Part shown: positions 32,392 to 40,652 of the stretch, one piece after another | Position numbering within the stretch: position 1 is the stretch's first letter | Layout of the letters: each line of letters opens with the position of its first letter | Source: Fulvivirga ligni | GTDB lineage: Bacteria; Bacteroidota; Bacteroidia; Cytophagales; Cyclobacteriaceae | Reading direction: 5' to 3' | Assembly: GCF_021389935.1 (NCBI RefSeq) | Contig: NZ_CP089979.1 | Coordinates: 1,221,001-1,285,000 of the forward strand | Length of the DNA stretch: 64,000 bases | Program-made: the position numbers and the translations under genes | The notes under the pieces: model-generated | Database searches by the model: none | The model's input: the letters and a program-made list of their open reading frames with translations, nothing else | What the model was told of the DNA's origin: nothing

Positions 32392-34720
32392 TATAGACCA
32401 AACATTAAAGGCTGAAGAATTCAGAAAAATTTTTCAATCCTCATTAAGAATTATAGCAAGAAGTATGTCTGTTAAGACACTTTTAAGCGAGAGGAACTTA
32501 AAAAGAATAGATTACAGTCCATACTATCAGCGTAATTATGTTTGGGATAAGGCGAAGCAAACATTTTTTATTGAAAGTGTAATACTTGGAACTGAGGTCC
32601 CTCCTTTAATTCTTTTTAAGATGGGCGCCAAAATTGAGGTTATTGACGGGAGGCAAAGGTTTGAGACTCTAAAGAGATTTAAAGAAAATATCCTGACATT
32701 AAGTATTAAAGGATTAAAGGAATTGCAAGTACTCAATAAACAATCATTCAATAAATTATCTGATGTAAATAAGGATACATTTTTGACCTCTAATATTAGA
32801 GTGTTTGAATTTGAAGTGATAAATCACCCTAATTTGACCGATGAAATCATTGATAGAGTTAAAAAGGAAATTTTCAGACGCTATAATACCGGTATAACAC
32901 CTTTGACACGCGACGAACTTGATAATGCCAAGTATGATAGTGATGAATTTTCGGATTTATTTAAAAATGATTTGAAACATGATTTTGAGCTTTTAGAAAA
33001 TTTCAATAAGTGTTTCTTCCCTAAGGAAAATGTTAGCGAAAAGGGTAATAATGATGGTTTAATATCGAAAAACATTGACCTAATTAGGAGGTTTAGAATT
33101 TTATATAAATTTCCAATTTCCACTTATGCCAGAGGTTCTAATAGAACAGAAATCATTGACTTATTATATGATTTTGCTCAAAATAACACGGAAGACGTAA
33201 CTTATGAGTATATACAATTTAAGTCTACTATTTTAACAGTTCTGAAAATTTTCAACAAATTAACATCCTTAGATTCAGAGTTAGCAAATAAATATATTTA
33301 CGAATGTTTATGGTGGGCGATTACGATTTTACAAGACGCCAATATTGAGTTTGAATATGATTTAATCAAATTTAAAAATTTTTACTCAGGTAATATTGAC
33401 AGTTATTCACAGGATAATAGTCACTATTATGGAAGTATAATAAAACGATTCGAAAATACCAGTCAATTATTTGAAGACCTTTTTAATTATGAATTTTCTT
33501 CCTTCATTCGAAATAGTAAATTTAAAGAACAATTGGTTAAGTTGAGGCAGACTGAGGAAGATTCAGCTCAATCCATTCAAGAATTATCTAACCTTAGATT
33601 ACATAAACCTAATCCTACCTCTACCCCAATTGATGAGATAAGGAATGATCTCAAAACTACTAGATACTTATTACGCCCATCTTATCAAAGACAAGAGAAA
33701 ATTAATGAGCTGAAAGCTTCTGCTCTAATAGAGAGCATACTGTTGGGTATCAATTTACCCCCATTGTTTATTTTTAAGCGAAAAAATAAAGTTAAGGAGG
33801 TGGTTGACGGGCAACAAAGATTATTATCTATAATTGGTTTTTTAGGAGATCAATTTCACAATGAAGATGGGAAATTGACTTACTCAAAGAATAATAATTT
33901 TAAATTAAAAGGCTTACGAGTCTTAACCGATTTGGAGGGGCGCAGATTTAGTGAATTGAGCGATTTACAGCAAGATAAAATATTGGATTTTGTTGTTGAT
34001 TCTATAATTATTGAGGAGGATATGAATGAAGGGTTTGATGAGGTTGATTTATTTATCCGATTAAATTATAAGCCCTATCCTATTAAAGCTAATTCCTTTG
34101 AAATGTGGAATTCTATTGTTGATCCAGATGTGGTTAAGAGTATAAAGGATGTTACTAACGCAGAACATATAAATTGGTTTTTTTTAAGAGAAAGAAAGGA
34201 AGGTCGGCCTGATCGTATGTATAATGAAGAGCTGATTACAGTTCTTTCATACATACATTTTAAATTTGAAAGTGAGGACGTTATAGGTTTTTTCCCAAGA
34301 CAAGATCGCATAACCTGCAGATTGAAGGATAAAAAAGGCTTAAGTGATTTTTTGATAGAATTAGACAATACTGCAATTGATAAAAAATTATTTTTACAAT
34401 CAATTCATACAACTAAAAAAATGATTTCTAATTTTGGGTTGTTGTTTCATGAAGAAATAACCAAGGATATTCTTAACGATTTTTTAAATGTAAAAAAGGC
34501 CAAAACCTATAAGCGTTCTCTTCAAGATTTTTATGTTATATGGCTTGTTTTATGTAGTGTGAGCCCGACAGCCTGTGTTTCAAAGCAAAAGGATATTTTA
34601 CTAGATATTCAACAATTGCTGGTCATTGTGAAAAATACCAACGATGACACAGTTGATAATACTTACTTTGCGAATTTTGAGGGTCACCTTAGAGAGATAC
34701 AGGGGAAATATAGGTCATAA
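32375..34720 (+). CDS. Tandem-DUF262 protein, likely anti-phage effector or sensor
   Basis: A 781-residue cytoplasmic protein with two DUF262 (ParB-like) domains. Domain 1 has YYQRNYVWDKAKQ (50-62) and VIDGRQRFETL (89-99). Domain 2 has SYQRQEKINEL (436-446) and VVDGQQRLLSI (476-486). Both keep the D-G-x-Q-R core, which in SspE and GmrS-type proteins is needed for NTP hydrolysis. No C-terminal HNH/DUF1524 nuclease motif is visible, unlike GmrSD, and residues 640-781 match nothing I know. Its gene overlaps the AbiC-like gene by 17 bases. A role in recognising modified or foreign DNA is inferred from the family. Confidence 0.8.
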   Translation: MTRSANIDQTLKAEEFRKIFQSSLRIIARSMSVKTLLSERNLKRIDYSPYYQRNYVWDKAKQTFFIESVILGTEVPPLILFKMGAKIEVIDGRQRFETLKRFKENILTLSIKGLKELQVLNKQSFNKLSDVNKDTFLTSNIRVFEFEVINHPNLTDEIIDRVKKEIFRRYNTGITPLTRDELDNAKYDSDEFSDLFKNDLKHDFELLENFNKCFFPKENVSEKGNNDGLISKNIDLIRRFRILYKFPISTYARGSNRTEIIDLLYDFAQNNTEDVTYEYIQFKSTILTVLKIFNKLTSLDSELANKYIYECLWWAITILQDANIEFEYDLIKFKNFYSGNIDSYSQDNSHYYGSIIKRFENTSQLFEDLFNYEFSSFIRNSKFKEQLVKLRQTEEDSAQSIQELSNLRLHKPNPTSTPIDEIRNDLKTTRYLLRPSYQRQEKINELKASALIESILLGINLPPLFIFKRKNKVKEVVDGQQRLLSIIGFLGDQFHNEDGKLTYSKNNNFKLKGLRVLTDLEGRRFSELSDLQQDKILDFVVDSIIIEEDMNEGFDEVDLFIRLNYKPYPIKANSFEMWNSIVDPDVVKSIKDVTNAEHINWFFLRERKEGRPDRMYNEELITVLSYIHFKFESEDVIGFFPRQDRITCRLKDKKGLSDFLIELDNTAIDKKLFLQSIHTTKKMISNFGLLFHEEITKDILNDFLNVKKAKTYKRSLQDFYVIWLVLCSVSPTACVSKQKDILLDIQQLLVIVKNTNDDTVDNTYFANFEGHLREIQGKYRS

Positions 34721-34943
34721 GCTCTGTTAATTTCATATGAGCCGTTTGTAGTGTTCCGACAGGTTCACTGCAAATTACAACATGAATTAGAAGTCTCTGA
34801 CTTCGCTACATCGGCTTCATTAATAGAACTCTAACCACAACCACTCAGGTCCACCAAATGATCTCAGCTTCCGCTTATTGAAAAAGTATCTGGTTAATTA
34901 TGCATTGAATGTTATATTACGAGAGTATTTAAGAAAACCGCTG

Positions 34944-35384
34944 ATGAATTCACTTGAACCACGACAGATTGATAATGCCAAATTAGCCGCAAAATATGAG
35001 CAGTTTAAATCTTTGCTCCAAGAGCTGGATAATCGTGAGCTGTCAGAAGAAGTGTTGGAAGTGGTTAATAATGAGGTGAATACCATTAATGCATCTACAG
35101 ATAAGGGACTTCATAAACATCTTACAGGAGCCAAAACCAGGATTTTCAGAAAGCTGATGACCGTGCATAAGTTGGTGCCTAAAAATTATTATAGAACCAC
35201 CTGGTTATTGTTAGGGATGACGGCTTTAGGGTTGCCATTTGGAACGGCTTTCGCCTTGTCTCTGGGAAACACTGCTTTTATAGGGATTGGTTTGCCTATT
35301 GGTATGGCGCTGGGAATGGCCATCGGCGCTAAGATGGATAAGAAGGCTGAAGAGGAAGGTAGGCAGTTGGGTTTTTCGGTTTGA
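34944..35384 (+). CDS. Glycine-zipper membrane protein of unknown function
   Basis: Cytoplasmic helical N-terminal region (ELDNRELSEEVLEVVNNEVN) followed by two hydrophobic segments at the C-terminus: TTWLLLGMTALGLPFGTAFA and IGIGLPIGMALGMAIGAKMD. The latter is glycine-rich with GxxxG spacing, typical of tightly packed helix pairs. The 146-residue reading from ATG 34944 is listed; a TTG at 34878 would add 22 plausible residues, so the true start is uncertain. It stands alone 223 bases after the DUF262 gene and is unlikely to belong to that system. Confidence 0.55.
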   Translation: MNSLEPRQIDNAKLAAKYEQFKSLLQELDNRELSEEVLEVVNNEVNTINASTDKGLHKHLTGAKTRIFRKLMTVHKLVPKNYYRTTWLLLGMTALGLPFGTAFALSLGNTAFIGIGLPIGMALGMAIGAKMDKKAEEEGRQLGFSV

Positions 35385-35428
35385 TCATTAACAGTGTAAT
35401 AATCTCACCCTCTCCTCGTTCCAACTGA

Positions 35429-36685
35429 ATGCAAAATACTTTACAGGCTACCCGACAGAATAATAGAATTCAATCGCTTGATTTTTTACGTGGGCTGGCG
35501 GTGCTGGGAATATTGCTGATCAATATTGAATCATTTTGCTACCCTAATCCATGGAGCTCTTATGAATATGGATATCAGTCGACACTAGATCATGATGTTC
35601 GGTTTTTGGTTTATTTTCTGGCTCAGGGCAAGTTCTTTGGAATGTTTTCACTCCTTTTTGGAGTAGGGTTTTACATCTTTCTGGACCGACTGGAGGCTAA
35701 GGGAATCGGCTTAAAGGCTTTGGATATCTATGCCCGAAGGCTGCTGATATTATTTCTTTTAGGTGTAATTCACGCTTACTTTATTTGGGATGGTGACATA
35801 TTGTATCATTATTCCATTTGTGGATTTCTACTCTTTCCCTTTCGCGCTTTTACCGTGAGGAAGCTGCTCTTTATTTTGCTGGTACCTGTTTCTGTTTTAT
35901 CATATAACTCCATTTCTAATATATTGAGCAGGCAGGATCAACATCAGAAATATGTAGAAGCTTCCAGTGCTAAAAATCCTACCGAAGAGCAGAAGAAAAT
36001 AGTGGAAAAGTGGATTTCCAGAACATCCCGGAAAGAAGGTCACATTGGTGACATAGAAAATCACCGGCAAACTTACTGGCAAAGTGTGAAGGCCAACGCT
36101 GAACATACTAAAGTGCATAAAGGCGAGGTGATGTATTCCGGCATACTGTTCCGCACCCTGATCATGATGATTCTCGGTATCATCTTATACAAAAGTGGCG
36201 TGTTTAGAGATTATCACTCTGTAAAATACTACTGGCTGATCACCGCGGCCGTCACTGCTTTTGCCGTTTATGTTAACTACATCAGATACTACCACTGGAC
36301 ATACCAATACTTTGACCCAGTGCTCAGTGTATGGAAAGAATGGCTTTTCACCTTTCCAAAAGAAACCATGGCCCTTGCCTATATTCTGGTGTTCAACGGA
36401 CTCTACCAGAAGTTTTCAATATTCAAACGCCTGATACCAATTTCCCTGGCAGGCCGAATGGCCCTCACCAACTATATCACCCAAAGCATCATCTGCGGAT
36501 TAATATTCTATGGCTATGGCTTTTCCCTCTACGGCCAACTGGCTCGCCATGAGCTACTTTACATAGTCCCCTGCATTTGGATGCTACAATTAATCTGGAG
36601 CTACTTCTGGTTCAAAAAGTTTGAATACGGGCCATTAGAGTGGTGCTGGAGGAGGTTGACTTATTCGGGGGGGGGGGTGGGGTAA
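35429..36685 (+). CDS. DUF418-family membrane protein
   Basis: Polytopic membrane protein of 418 residues with about nine helices. The start RIQSLDFLRGLAVLGILLIN and FGMFSLLFGVGFYIFLDRLE, then GRMALTNYITQSIICGLIFY and the C-terminal WSYFWFKKFEYGPLEWCWRR, are diagnostic of DUF418 (YeiB-like) proteins, which are often placed near acyltransferase-3-type proteins. Function is not established. The coding sequence ends in an 11-G homopolymer (36667-36677) just before the stop, so the true C-terminus (LTYSGGGVG) may differ by frame if the run length varies. Confidence 0.9.
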   Translation: MQNTLQATRQNNRIQSLDFLRGLAVLGILLINIESFCYPNPWSSYEYGYQSTLDHDVRFLVYFLAQGKFFGMFSLLFGVGFYIFLDRLEAKGIGLKALDIYARRLLILFLLGVIHAYFIWDGDILYHYSICGFLLFPFRAFTVRKLLFILLVPVSVLSYNSISNILSRQDQHQKYVEASSAKNPTEEQKKIVEKWISRTSRKEGHIGDIENHRQTYWQSVKANAEHTKVHKGEVMYSGILFRTLIMMILGIILYKSGVFRDYHSVKYYWLITAAVTAFAVYVNYIRYYHWTYQYFDPVLSVWKEWLFTFPKETMALAYILVFNGLYQKFSIFKRLIPISLAGRMALTNYITQSIICGLIFYGYGFSLYGQLARHELLYIVPCIWMLQLIWSYFWFKKFEYGPLEWCWRRLTYSGGGVG

Positions 36686-36698
36686 GCATTAGTTTATC

Positions 36699-36717
36699 TC
36701 AGGCTCGTAATCCTCTG
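36699..36717. repeat. Fragment of the dispersed CGAGCC/GGCTCG repeat
   Basis: CTCAGGCTCGTAATCCTCT matches the head of the repeat units at 37533, 37659, 37919 and 41455 but lacks the left arm. It marks the left edge of the repeat-rich island. Confidence 0.5.
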
Positions 36718-36839
36718 GATTGACATTTTTTTATATTTTACGCTTAAAACTTCGTTAAATGAATTTAAAGCCTTCTTTCTTAGAATAAAGAGAGTTTGGG
36801 AGATAGGGCAATGAAAATTTGTTTAGACTAAAAACAGGC

Positions 36840-37499
36840 TTAGATCTTCTCCAAATCCTCTGAAAATAGATCATTGAAAACCTTGTCATGATCTTTAAAA
36901 TACTGAGGGTATTTAAACACCTCATCAGAATAAAATTCTTTTCTCTGCTGAAGTTCTACCAAGTAATCCGTGGAGTGAACTAACTTTTTTATCAGAGGTA
37001 TTTTTATACCGATAATACCCGATACAAAATTACTAGTCTCATCCTCTGACATCCTAGCTACATCTTCATTGACTTTTTTAAGTTCTTTGTATCTTTCAAA
37101 AAACGGAAGCACTCCGTTCAAAACAATCTTTTCAACCACGGACATGACCGTTCTATAAGAATATTCATCGTTAATCTCTGTATCGAGGACTTTGTAATCA
37201 ATACCATTGAGTGTTTGGAATGACTTCTGAATGGTTGTATTGCCGTATCTCTGATCAATTCTATGTTTATCCAACAGGATATTTAATTTATCCTCAACTT
37301 CATTAAAGTAGATGTCAGCAGATACACTAGTGAGATAAAAGCCATGTGGTGCGTAATCTTTGTAACTGAGGGTAATTGTCTCTGTACGATATTGCTCTTT
37401 TCGAACGAACAAATAAGCCTGAACAGCACTCTTTAGTTTAAAGCCTTCAATTTGAAGGGTACTTATGTGGTTATTAAAGTCTGCTTTGTTATAAATCAT
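36840..37499 (-). CDS. Unknown protein, paralogue of the 39359-40030 protein
   Basis: A 219-residue cytoplasmic protein of no known family. MIYNKADFNNHISTL is the chosen start; an upstream ATG would read through a dispersed repeat and is rejected. LNGVLPFFERYKELKKVNED near residue 146 closely parallels ILPFFEKYPDLQAVNDKI in the protein at 39359-40030, and both continue with a GI/GN-type turn and an IIMK/IPLIKK helix. A shared fold is therefore clear. Its location beside DUF4253- and Imm49-like genes suggests an immunity-type protein, but this is inference only. Confidence 0.6.
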   Translation of the reverse strand: MIYNKADFNNHISTLQIEGFKLKSAVQAYLFVRKEQYRTETITLSYKDYAPHGFYLTSVSADIYFNEVEDKLNILLDKHRIDQRYGNTTIQKSFQTLNGIDYKVLDTEINDEYSYRTVMSVVEKIVLNGVLPFFERYKELKKVNEDVARMSEDETSNFVSGIIGIKIPLIKKLVHSTDYLVELQQRKEFYSDEVFKYPQYFKDHDKVFNDLFSEDLEKI

Positions 37500-37532
37500 T
37501 CTATTGCATTTTTTCAATCCCTTCACCCCCCT

Positions 37533-37695
37533 CGCTGGTGCGAGCCTCAGGCTCGTATCCCTCTGCACATTAAAGTAATCAAAATCTATTGATTAAACCT
37601 ACATTGCTTAAAGTCCGAGCTAGAACCTCGAACTAGCGATTAATAAAAAAGCAATCCCGCTGGTGCGAGCCTCGGGCTTGTATCCCTCTACACAT
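37533..37695. repeat. Dispersed repeat, head-body-head unit 1
   Basis: Head GCGAGCCTCAGGCTCG (a hairpin) lies within 37533-37570. A roughly 85-base body containing TTAAAGTCCGAGCTAGAACC follows, then a second, slightly diverged head at 37659-37695. The body includes the inner palindrome GCTAG...CTAGC (37619-37637). The same arrangement occurs at 41455-41602. Confidence 0.75.
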
Positions 37696-37746
37696 AAACT
37701 AATCTACTCCCATCGTATTCCGAGCAAATGCTCTTGCTCATGATAA

Positions 37747-37776
37747 GTCGTAGGACCGCTGCGCTTAACCTACGAC
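37747..37776. repeat. Isolated palindrome GTCGTAGG...CCTACGAC
   Basis: Eight-base perfect arms around 14 bases, in the 593-base non-coding stretch 37500-38092. That stretch otherwise holds the repeat units and no convincing gene. Confidence 0.5.
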
Positions 37777-37918
37777 CAGTGGGAGACTGCGGGAAGGCGA
37801 CTGCTAGTGCTGCTAAATATAAAATTGAACAGGTTTAGGGTAACTAGTAGAAGGTAAAGTATTTATGCCTAAACACTTTATAAACATATTATAAATTACA
37901 AATGAAAAATTCTTCTCC

Positions 37919-38013
37919 CGCTGGTGCGAGCCTCAGGATCGTATCCCTCTACATAATAAAGTACTCAAAATCTTATTGATTAAATCTACAATGCTTAAAG
38001 TCCGAGATAGAAG
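37919..38013. repeat. Dispersed repeat unit 2 (truncated body)
   Basis: Head CGCTGGTGCGAGCCTCAGGA followed by the body up to GTCCGAGATAGAAG, where it is cut short. The RAYT-flanking palindrome begins eight bases later, so the element may have inserted into this unit. Confidence 0.65.
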
Positions 38014-38021
38014 TTCACCCT

Positions 38022-38051
38022 CCTCAGAGTCACTCGCAGAGGACTCTGAGG
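38022..38051 (+). repeat. REP-like palindrome downstream of the RAYT gene
   Basis: CCTCAGAGTC and GACTCTGAGG (10-base perfect arms) around ACTCGCAGAG. The palindrome as a whole is the exact inverse of the one at 38670-38699. Confidence 0.85.
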
Positions 38052-38092
38052 TCCTTCTATTGGCAAATGATCAATATACTTCGTTATAATCA

Positions 38093-38644
38093 TCATGTTA
38101 ATGCTAAATCTTTATAGTGTGTTACATAGTTATTCGCCAAACCTAACTCATAGTAAGCTGCACTAGTAAAATCCTTTACCAATTCCCATTTGCCGCATAC
38201 CGGGTTATGATGAATGTAATCCAACTTGTGCTCTATCATCTGCATGTCAAAACATTTCCTGGAATCAAAGGACAATCTGAAAACCTGATGTTTTTTACCC
38301 TTTTGCCGTTCATTTTCCTGAACTCCTCCCTCGATAACTTGTAATAATCTAACATCGGCTTGCTTTTTGATATCTTTCACTATAGCATAGGCCATAAACC
38401 GTTTTCCCTCACTAAAAAGCAGGTTTAAAGGTTTTGATGGATGGGTAGGACTAAGAAGACAATACAAATGATTGGGCATGATCATATAAGCCAAAATACA
38501 GCAACCATCTTTCAATAAATGATCAAACCACTTATACACAGCTGGATATGCCTGCGCCTGCTCAAATAGCGCCAACCATTGGTAGCCGGTTAAAGTACAG
38601 TGGAAAACTTCGTTTGTTTTGGTATGTAATCTATGGGTTGACAA
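38093..38644 (-). CDS. REP-associated tyrosine transposase (RAYT), altered HUH motif
   Basis: Y1/IS200-like transposase relative of 183 residues. CCILAYMIMPNHLYCLLSP is the HUH region, but the second His is Tyr (NHLY where NHLH or NHVH is usual). HKLDYIHHNPVCGKWEL carries the catalytic Tyr in the YIHxNP motif. RAYT proteins recognise and cleave REP-type palindromes. Here perfect inverted copies of one palindrome lie 42 bases after the stop and 26 bases before the start, the usual layout of a REP-RAYT element. The lost His suggests impaired cleavage or an unusual active site. Confidence 0.85.
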   Translation of the reverse strand: MSTHRLHTKTNEVFHCTLTGYQWLALFEQAQAYPAVYKWFDHLLKDGCCILAYMIMPNHLYCLLSPTHPSKPLNLLFSEGKRFMAYAIVKDIKKQADVRLLQVIEGGVQENERQKGKKHQVFRLSFDSRKCFDMQMIEHKLDYIHHNPVCGKWELVKDFTSAAYYELGLANNYVTHYKDLALT

Positions 38645-38669
38645 TTTATTATTTTTTAATTCTCTAATT

Positions 38670-38699
38670 CCTCAGAGTCCTCTGCGAGTGACTCTGAGG
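38670..38699 (-). repeat. REP-like palindrome upstream of the RAYT gene
   Basis: CCTCAGAGTC and GACTCTGAGG arms with the loop CTCTGCGAGT, the reverse complement of the copy at 38022-38051. A fragment of the other repeat family (GCTCGAACTAGCGCTGG) follows at 38711. Confidence 0.85.
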
Positions 38700-38743
38700 A
38701 GGGGAAAAAAGCTCGAACTAGCGCTGGAATTTTATTAATGTTA

Positions 38744-39331
38744 CTAATCCCACCACAAACGAACAATCCTGTGATAGTTAATAGTACTACGGATCATGAA
38801 CTTACTCCAACCTTCTCCTCGTTCTGAATAATTATCTTGATACAGGTAATCTGGACAAAATTTAATCAGTTCCTCAACATATTCATCTAAATCTTCAGGG
38901 AGGATTTCGAGCTGAAACATCACCCAATCCCTATTCGCTCCCGCGATATATAAACCGTATAGCTTTTTCCACTCGGAAAGTCTCTCTATTATGTCTTCAG
39001 TAAGCAAATTATAATTGGGAGCTTCTGTTCCGTGAAAACGAAGTATATCAAATTCATCATCAACGTTTAGAAGATTCAACAGATATTCTTGCTTGCCCAA
39101 TTGCGAAAAATAAACCTGACACCCTTTAGGATTTAGGGACGACCGAAGTGTTGCTATTGCCTGATTAGCCCTGGTCTGGCTTATAGGAAATACAATACTT
39201 ACATCTAATGAATCTACCGTAACAAAAGCATCTAGATCAGTTTGCTTATATTTTAATATCTCCTGAAGATCAACAGGATCAAGCCCGGCTTCTTCTATTA
39301 TTTCTAGTTCTTTATCAGTAAATCCAGCCAT
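38744..39331 (-). CDS. DUF4253-like protein
   Basis: A 195-residue cytoplasmic protein. The C-terminal half has LIKFCPDYLYQD and ends HRIVRLWWD, the 'FCPD ... LWWD' pattern I associate with DUF4253. The N-terminal half (DVSIVFPISQTRANQAIATL) is a separate alpha/beta region. DUF4253 proteins are often found among polymorphic-toxin immunity genes. It is adjacent to the unknown protein at 39359 on the same strand (27-base gap), so they are probably co-transcribed. Function unproven. Confidence 0.55.
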   Translation of the reverse strand: MAGFTDKELEIIEEAGLDPVDLQEILKYKQTDLDAFVTVDSLDVSIVFPISQTRANQAIATLRSSLNPKGCQVYFSQLGKQEYLLNLLNVDDEFDILRFHGTEAPNYNLLTEDIIERLSEWKKLYGLYIAGANRDWVMFQLEILPEDLDEYVEELIKFCPDYLYQDNYSERGEGWSKFMIRSTINYHRIVRLWWD

Positions 39332-39358
39332 TAGTTAAATAAATTATAACATTTTATC

Positions 39359-40030
39359 TCAAAAAGTAGTTTTATCTAAATACGCAACCATTTCATGGAA
39401 TGCATCATAGGATGGTTGCCATCTGGCAGGGTCTTGTTTCACAAACCTGATATAATCATCTTCTTTCACTTTCTTGTATTCTTCGTACTGAGGATTATTG
39501 AACATTTTCATTATGATCAAACTTTTGAAAGTGCAATTACCAGGAATATAACTAGAGTATTCACTGAAAGAATGTGCATTAAGAATTTTATCATTTACTG
39601 CCTGCAGGTCTGGATATTTCTCAAAAAAAGGTAGAATGTAAGTAGCTACATGGTTCATGATGGCAACCTGAAAGGCCTCTATATCACTCTTCAGTTTTAG
39701 GGGCATAGACCCCAAATCTTTCAGAACATGAGTCCAAGCTTCTTTGTCTCTCCAAACCTCATGACTAGTCAATAATGGTTCAAAGTCTGGATTTTTTAAA
39801 TCTATTATTTTGCCCAAGTGATAATTCATGCTTTCAAACCCTAAATCTCCGGATATTCTAACAAATCCTCTGTTGGTTAGGCTCATGCTCAAAGAAATTC
39901 TATAGATGGCATTTCCTTTTTTCTTTTTATACCTAGCGACTCCATGATGAGCCAGATACTCAGACTCTTCAAATTCTATTGTCTGAAATCGAAGGGCGAA
40001 TGATTGATATATACTCTCGTTAAACTTCAT
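39359..40030 (-). CDS. Unknown protein, paralogue of the 36840-37499 protein
   Basis: A 223-residue cytoplasmic protein. YILPFFEKYPDLQAVNDKIL near residue 130 and FKSLIIMKMFNNPQYEEYKK near 168 align with the corresponding segments of the protein at 36840-37499. No known family is recognised. It lies directly upstream of the DUF4253-like gene on the same strand. The recurrence of one fold twice in a five-gene island with other immunity-like genes suggests duplicated immunity or orphan protection genes, by inference. Confidence 0.6.
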   Translation of the reverse strand: MKFNESIYQSFALRFQTIEFEESEYLAHHGVARYKKKKGNAIYRISLSMSLTNRGFVRISGDLGFESMNYHLGKIIDLKNPDFEPLLTSHEVWRDKEAWTHVLKDLGSMPLKLKSDIEAFQVAIMNHVATYILPFFEKYPDLQAVNDKILNAHSFSEYSSYIPGNCTFKSLIIMKMFNNPQYEEYKKVKEDDYIRFVKQDPARWQPSYDAFHEMVAYLDKTTF

Positions 40031-40358
40031 ACTTATTTCGCTTCTATAGATCCTCCATTTTGATATAACTTAATAAAATCACACCTGGTGCGGGGTGGCC
40101 CAAAGTGGCAGAACAGTAAATATTAAAAAATGGGTAAGTAAAGTTTTTTTCATGGTTTAGACATTAAATGTTTTCATGTATATACTTTAAAATTTCGACT
40201 CTCAATATTATATTTTTCGTTGATTTATTCATTTCATCATTATTGATTCTCATCACTCTAGAAATTTAAAAATTGATTCTACCCAGAACTACGTTTTTTC
40301 TTGCATTCACTGAAAAAAAGTAGCGATAAGCCAAGTAATTTAGCAACCAAAAGAAACG
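40031..40358. other. Non-coding AT-rich stretch
   Basis: No gene is visible in these 328 bases. They are AT-rich, without a perfect inverted repeat or one of the two repeat families, and may hold the promoter of the 39359 gene. Confidence 0.4.
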
Positions 40359-40550
40359 CTAGCTACTACTTTCCAATTTTGCTACAGCATAAACAAATCC
40401 TGATGTTTTAGAAGATCCCAATTCAGAAGAGGTCCTATCTCCTATCATATAGGAAAACCATTTAAATGCAACAGCAAAAGATAATAATGCTGATAACACA
40501 CCCATTATCATGAAGTCCAACCAACTAAGTTCATACTCAGATTTTGCCAT
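40359..40550 (-). CDS. Small membrane protein, 63 residues
   Basis: One hydrophobic helix (FMIMGVLSALLSFAVAFKWF, residues 13-32) lies between the N-terminal KSEYELSWLD and a Ser-rich tail (SSELGSSKTSGF). The coding quality is plausible but there is no family match. It sits between immunity-like genes on the same strand. A lysis-type toxin, an immunity protein or a random frame are all possible. Confidence 0.35.
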   Translation of the reverse strand: MAKSEYELSWLDFMIMGVLSALLSFAVAFKWFSYMIGDRTSSELGSSKTSGFVYAVAKLESSS

Positions 40551-40652
40551 ATGTTAATTATATTTAAAAAATTATTTCAACTAATATTATGGCTTCATCA
40601 CATATGAAATATGATAGCAAAACGCTCACTTCACTGTTAAAAATATTTATTT

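Noticed and set aside
34721-34877. Attachment site or integrase remnant at the right edge of the AbiC/DUF262 locus
   Set aside because: No tRNA end, direct repeat pair or recombinase fragment could be found at either side.
37500-37568. Longer N-terminus of the 36840-37499 protein
   Set aside because: The extension is translated from a dispersed repeat (RLAPARG part) and has no protein-like character.
40031-40358. Small RNA or gene in the AT-rich gap
   Set aside because: No inverted repeat with a U-run and no frame with coding character was found.
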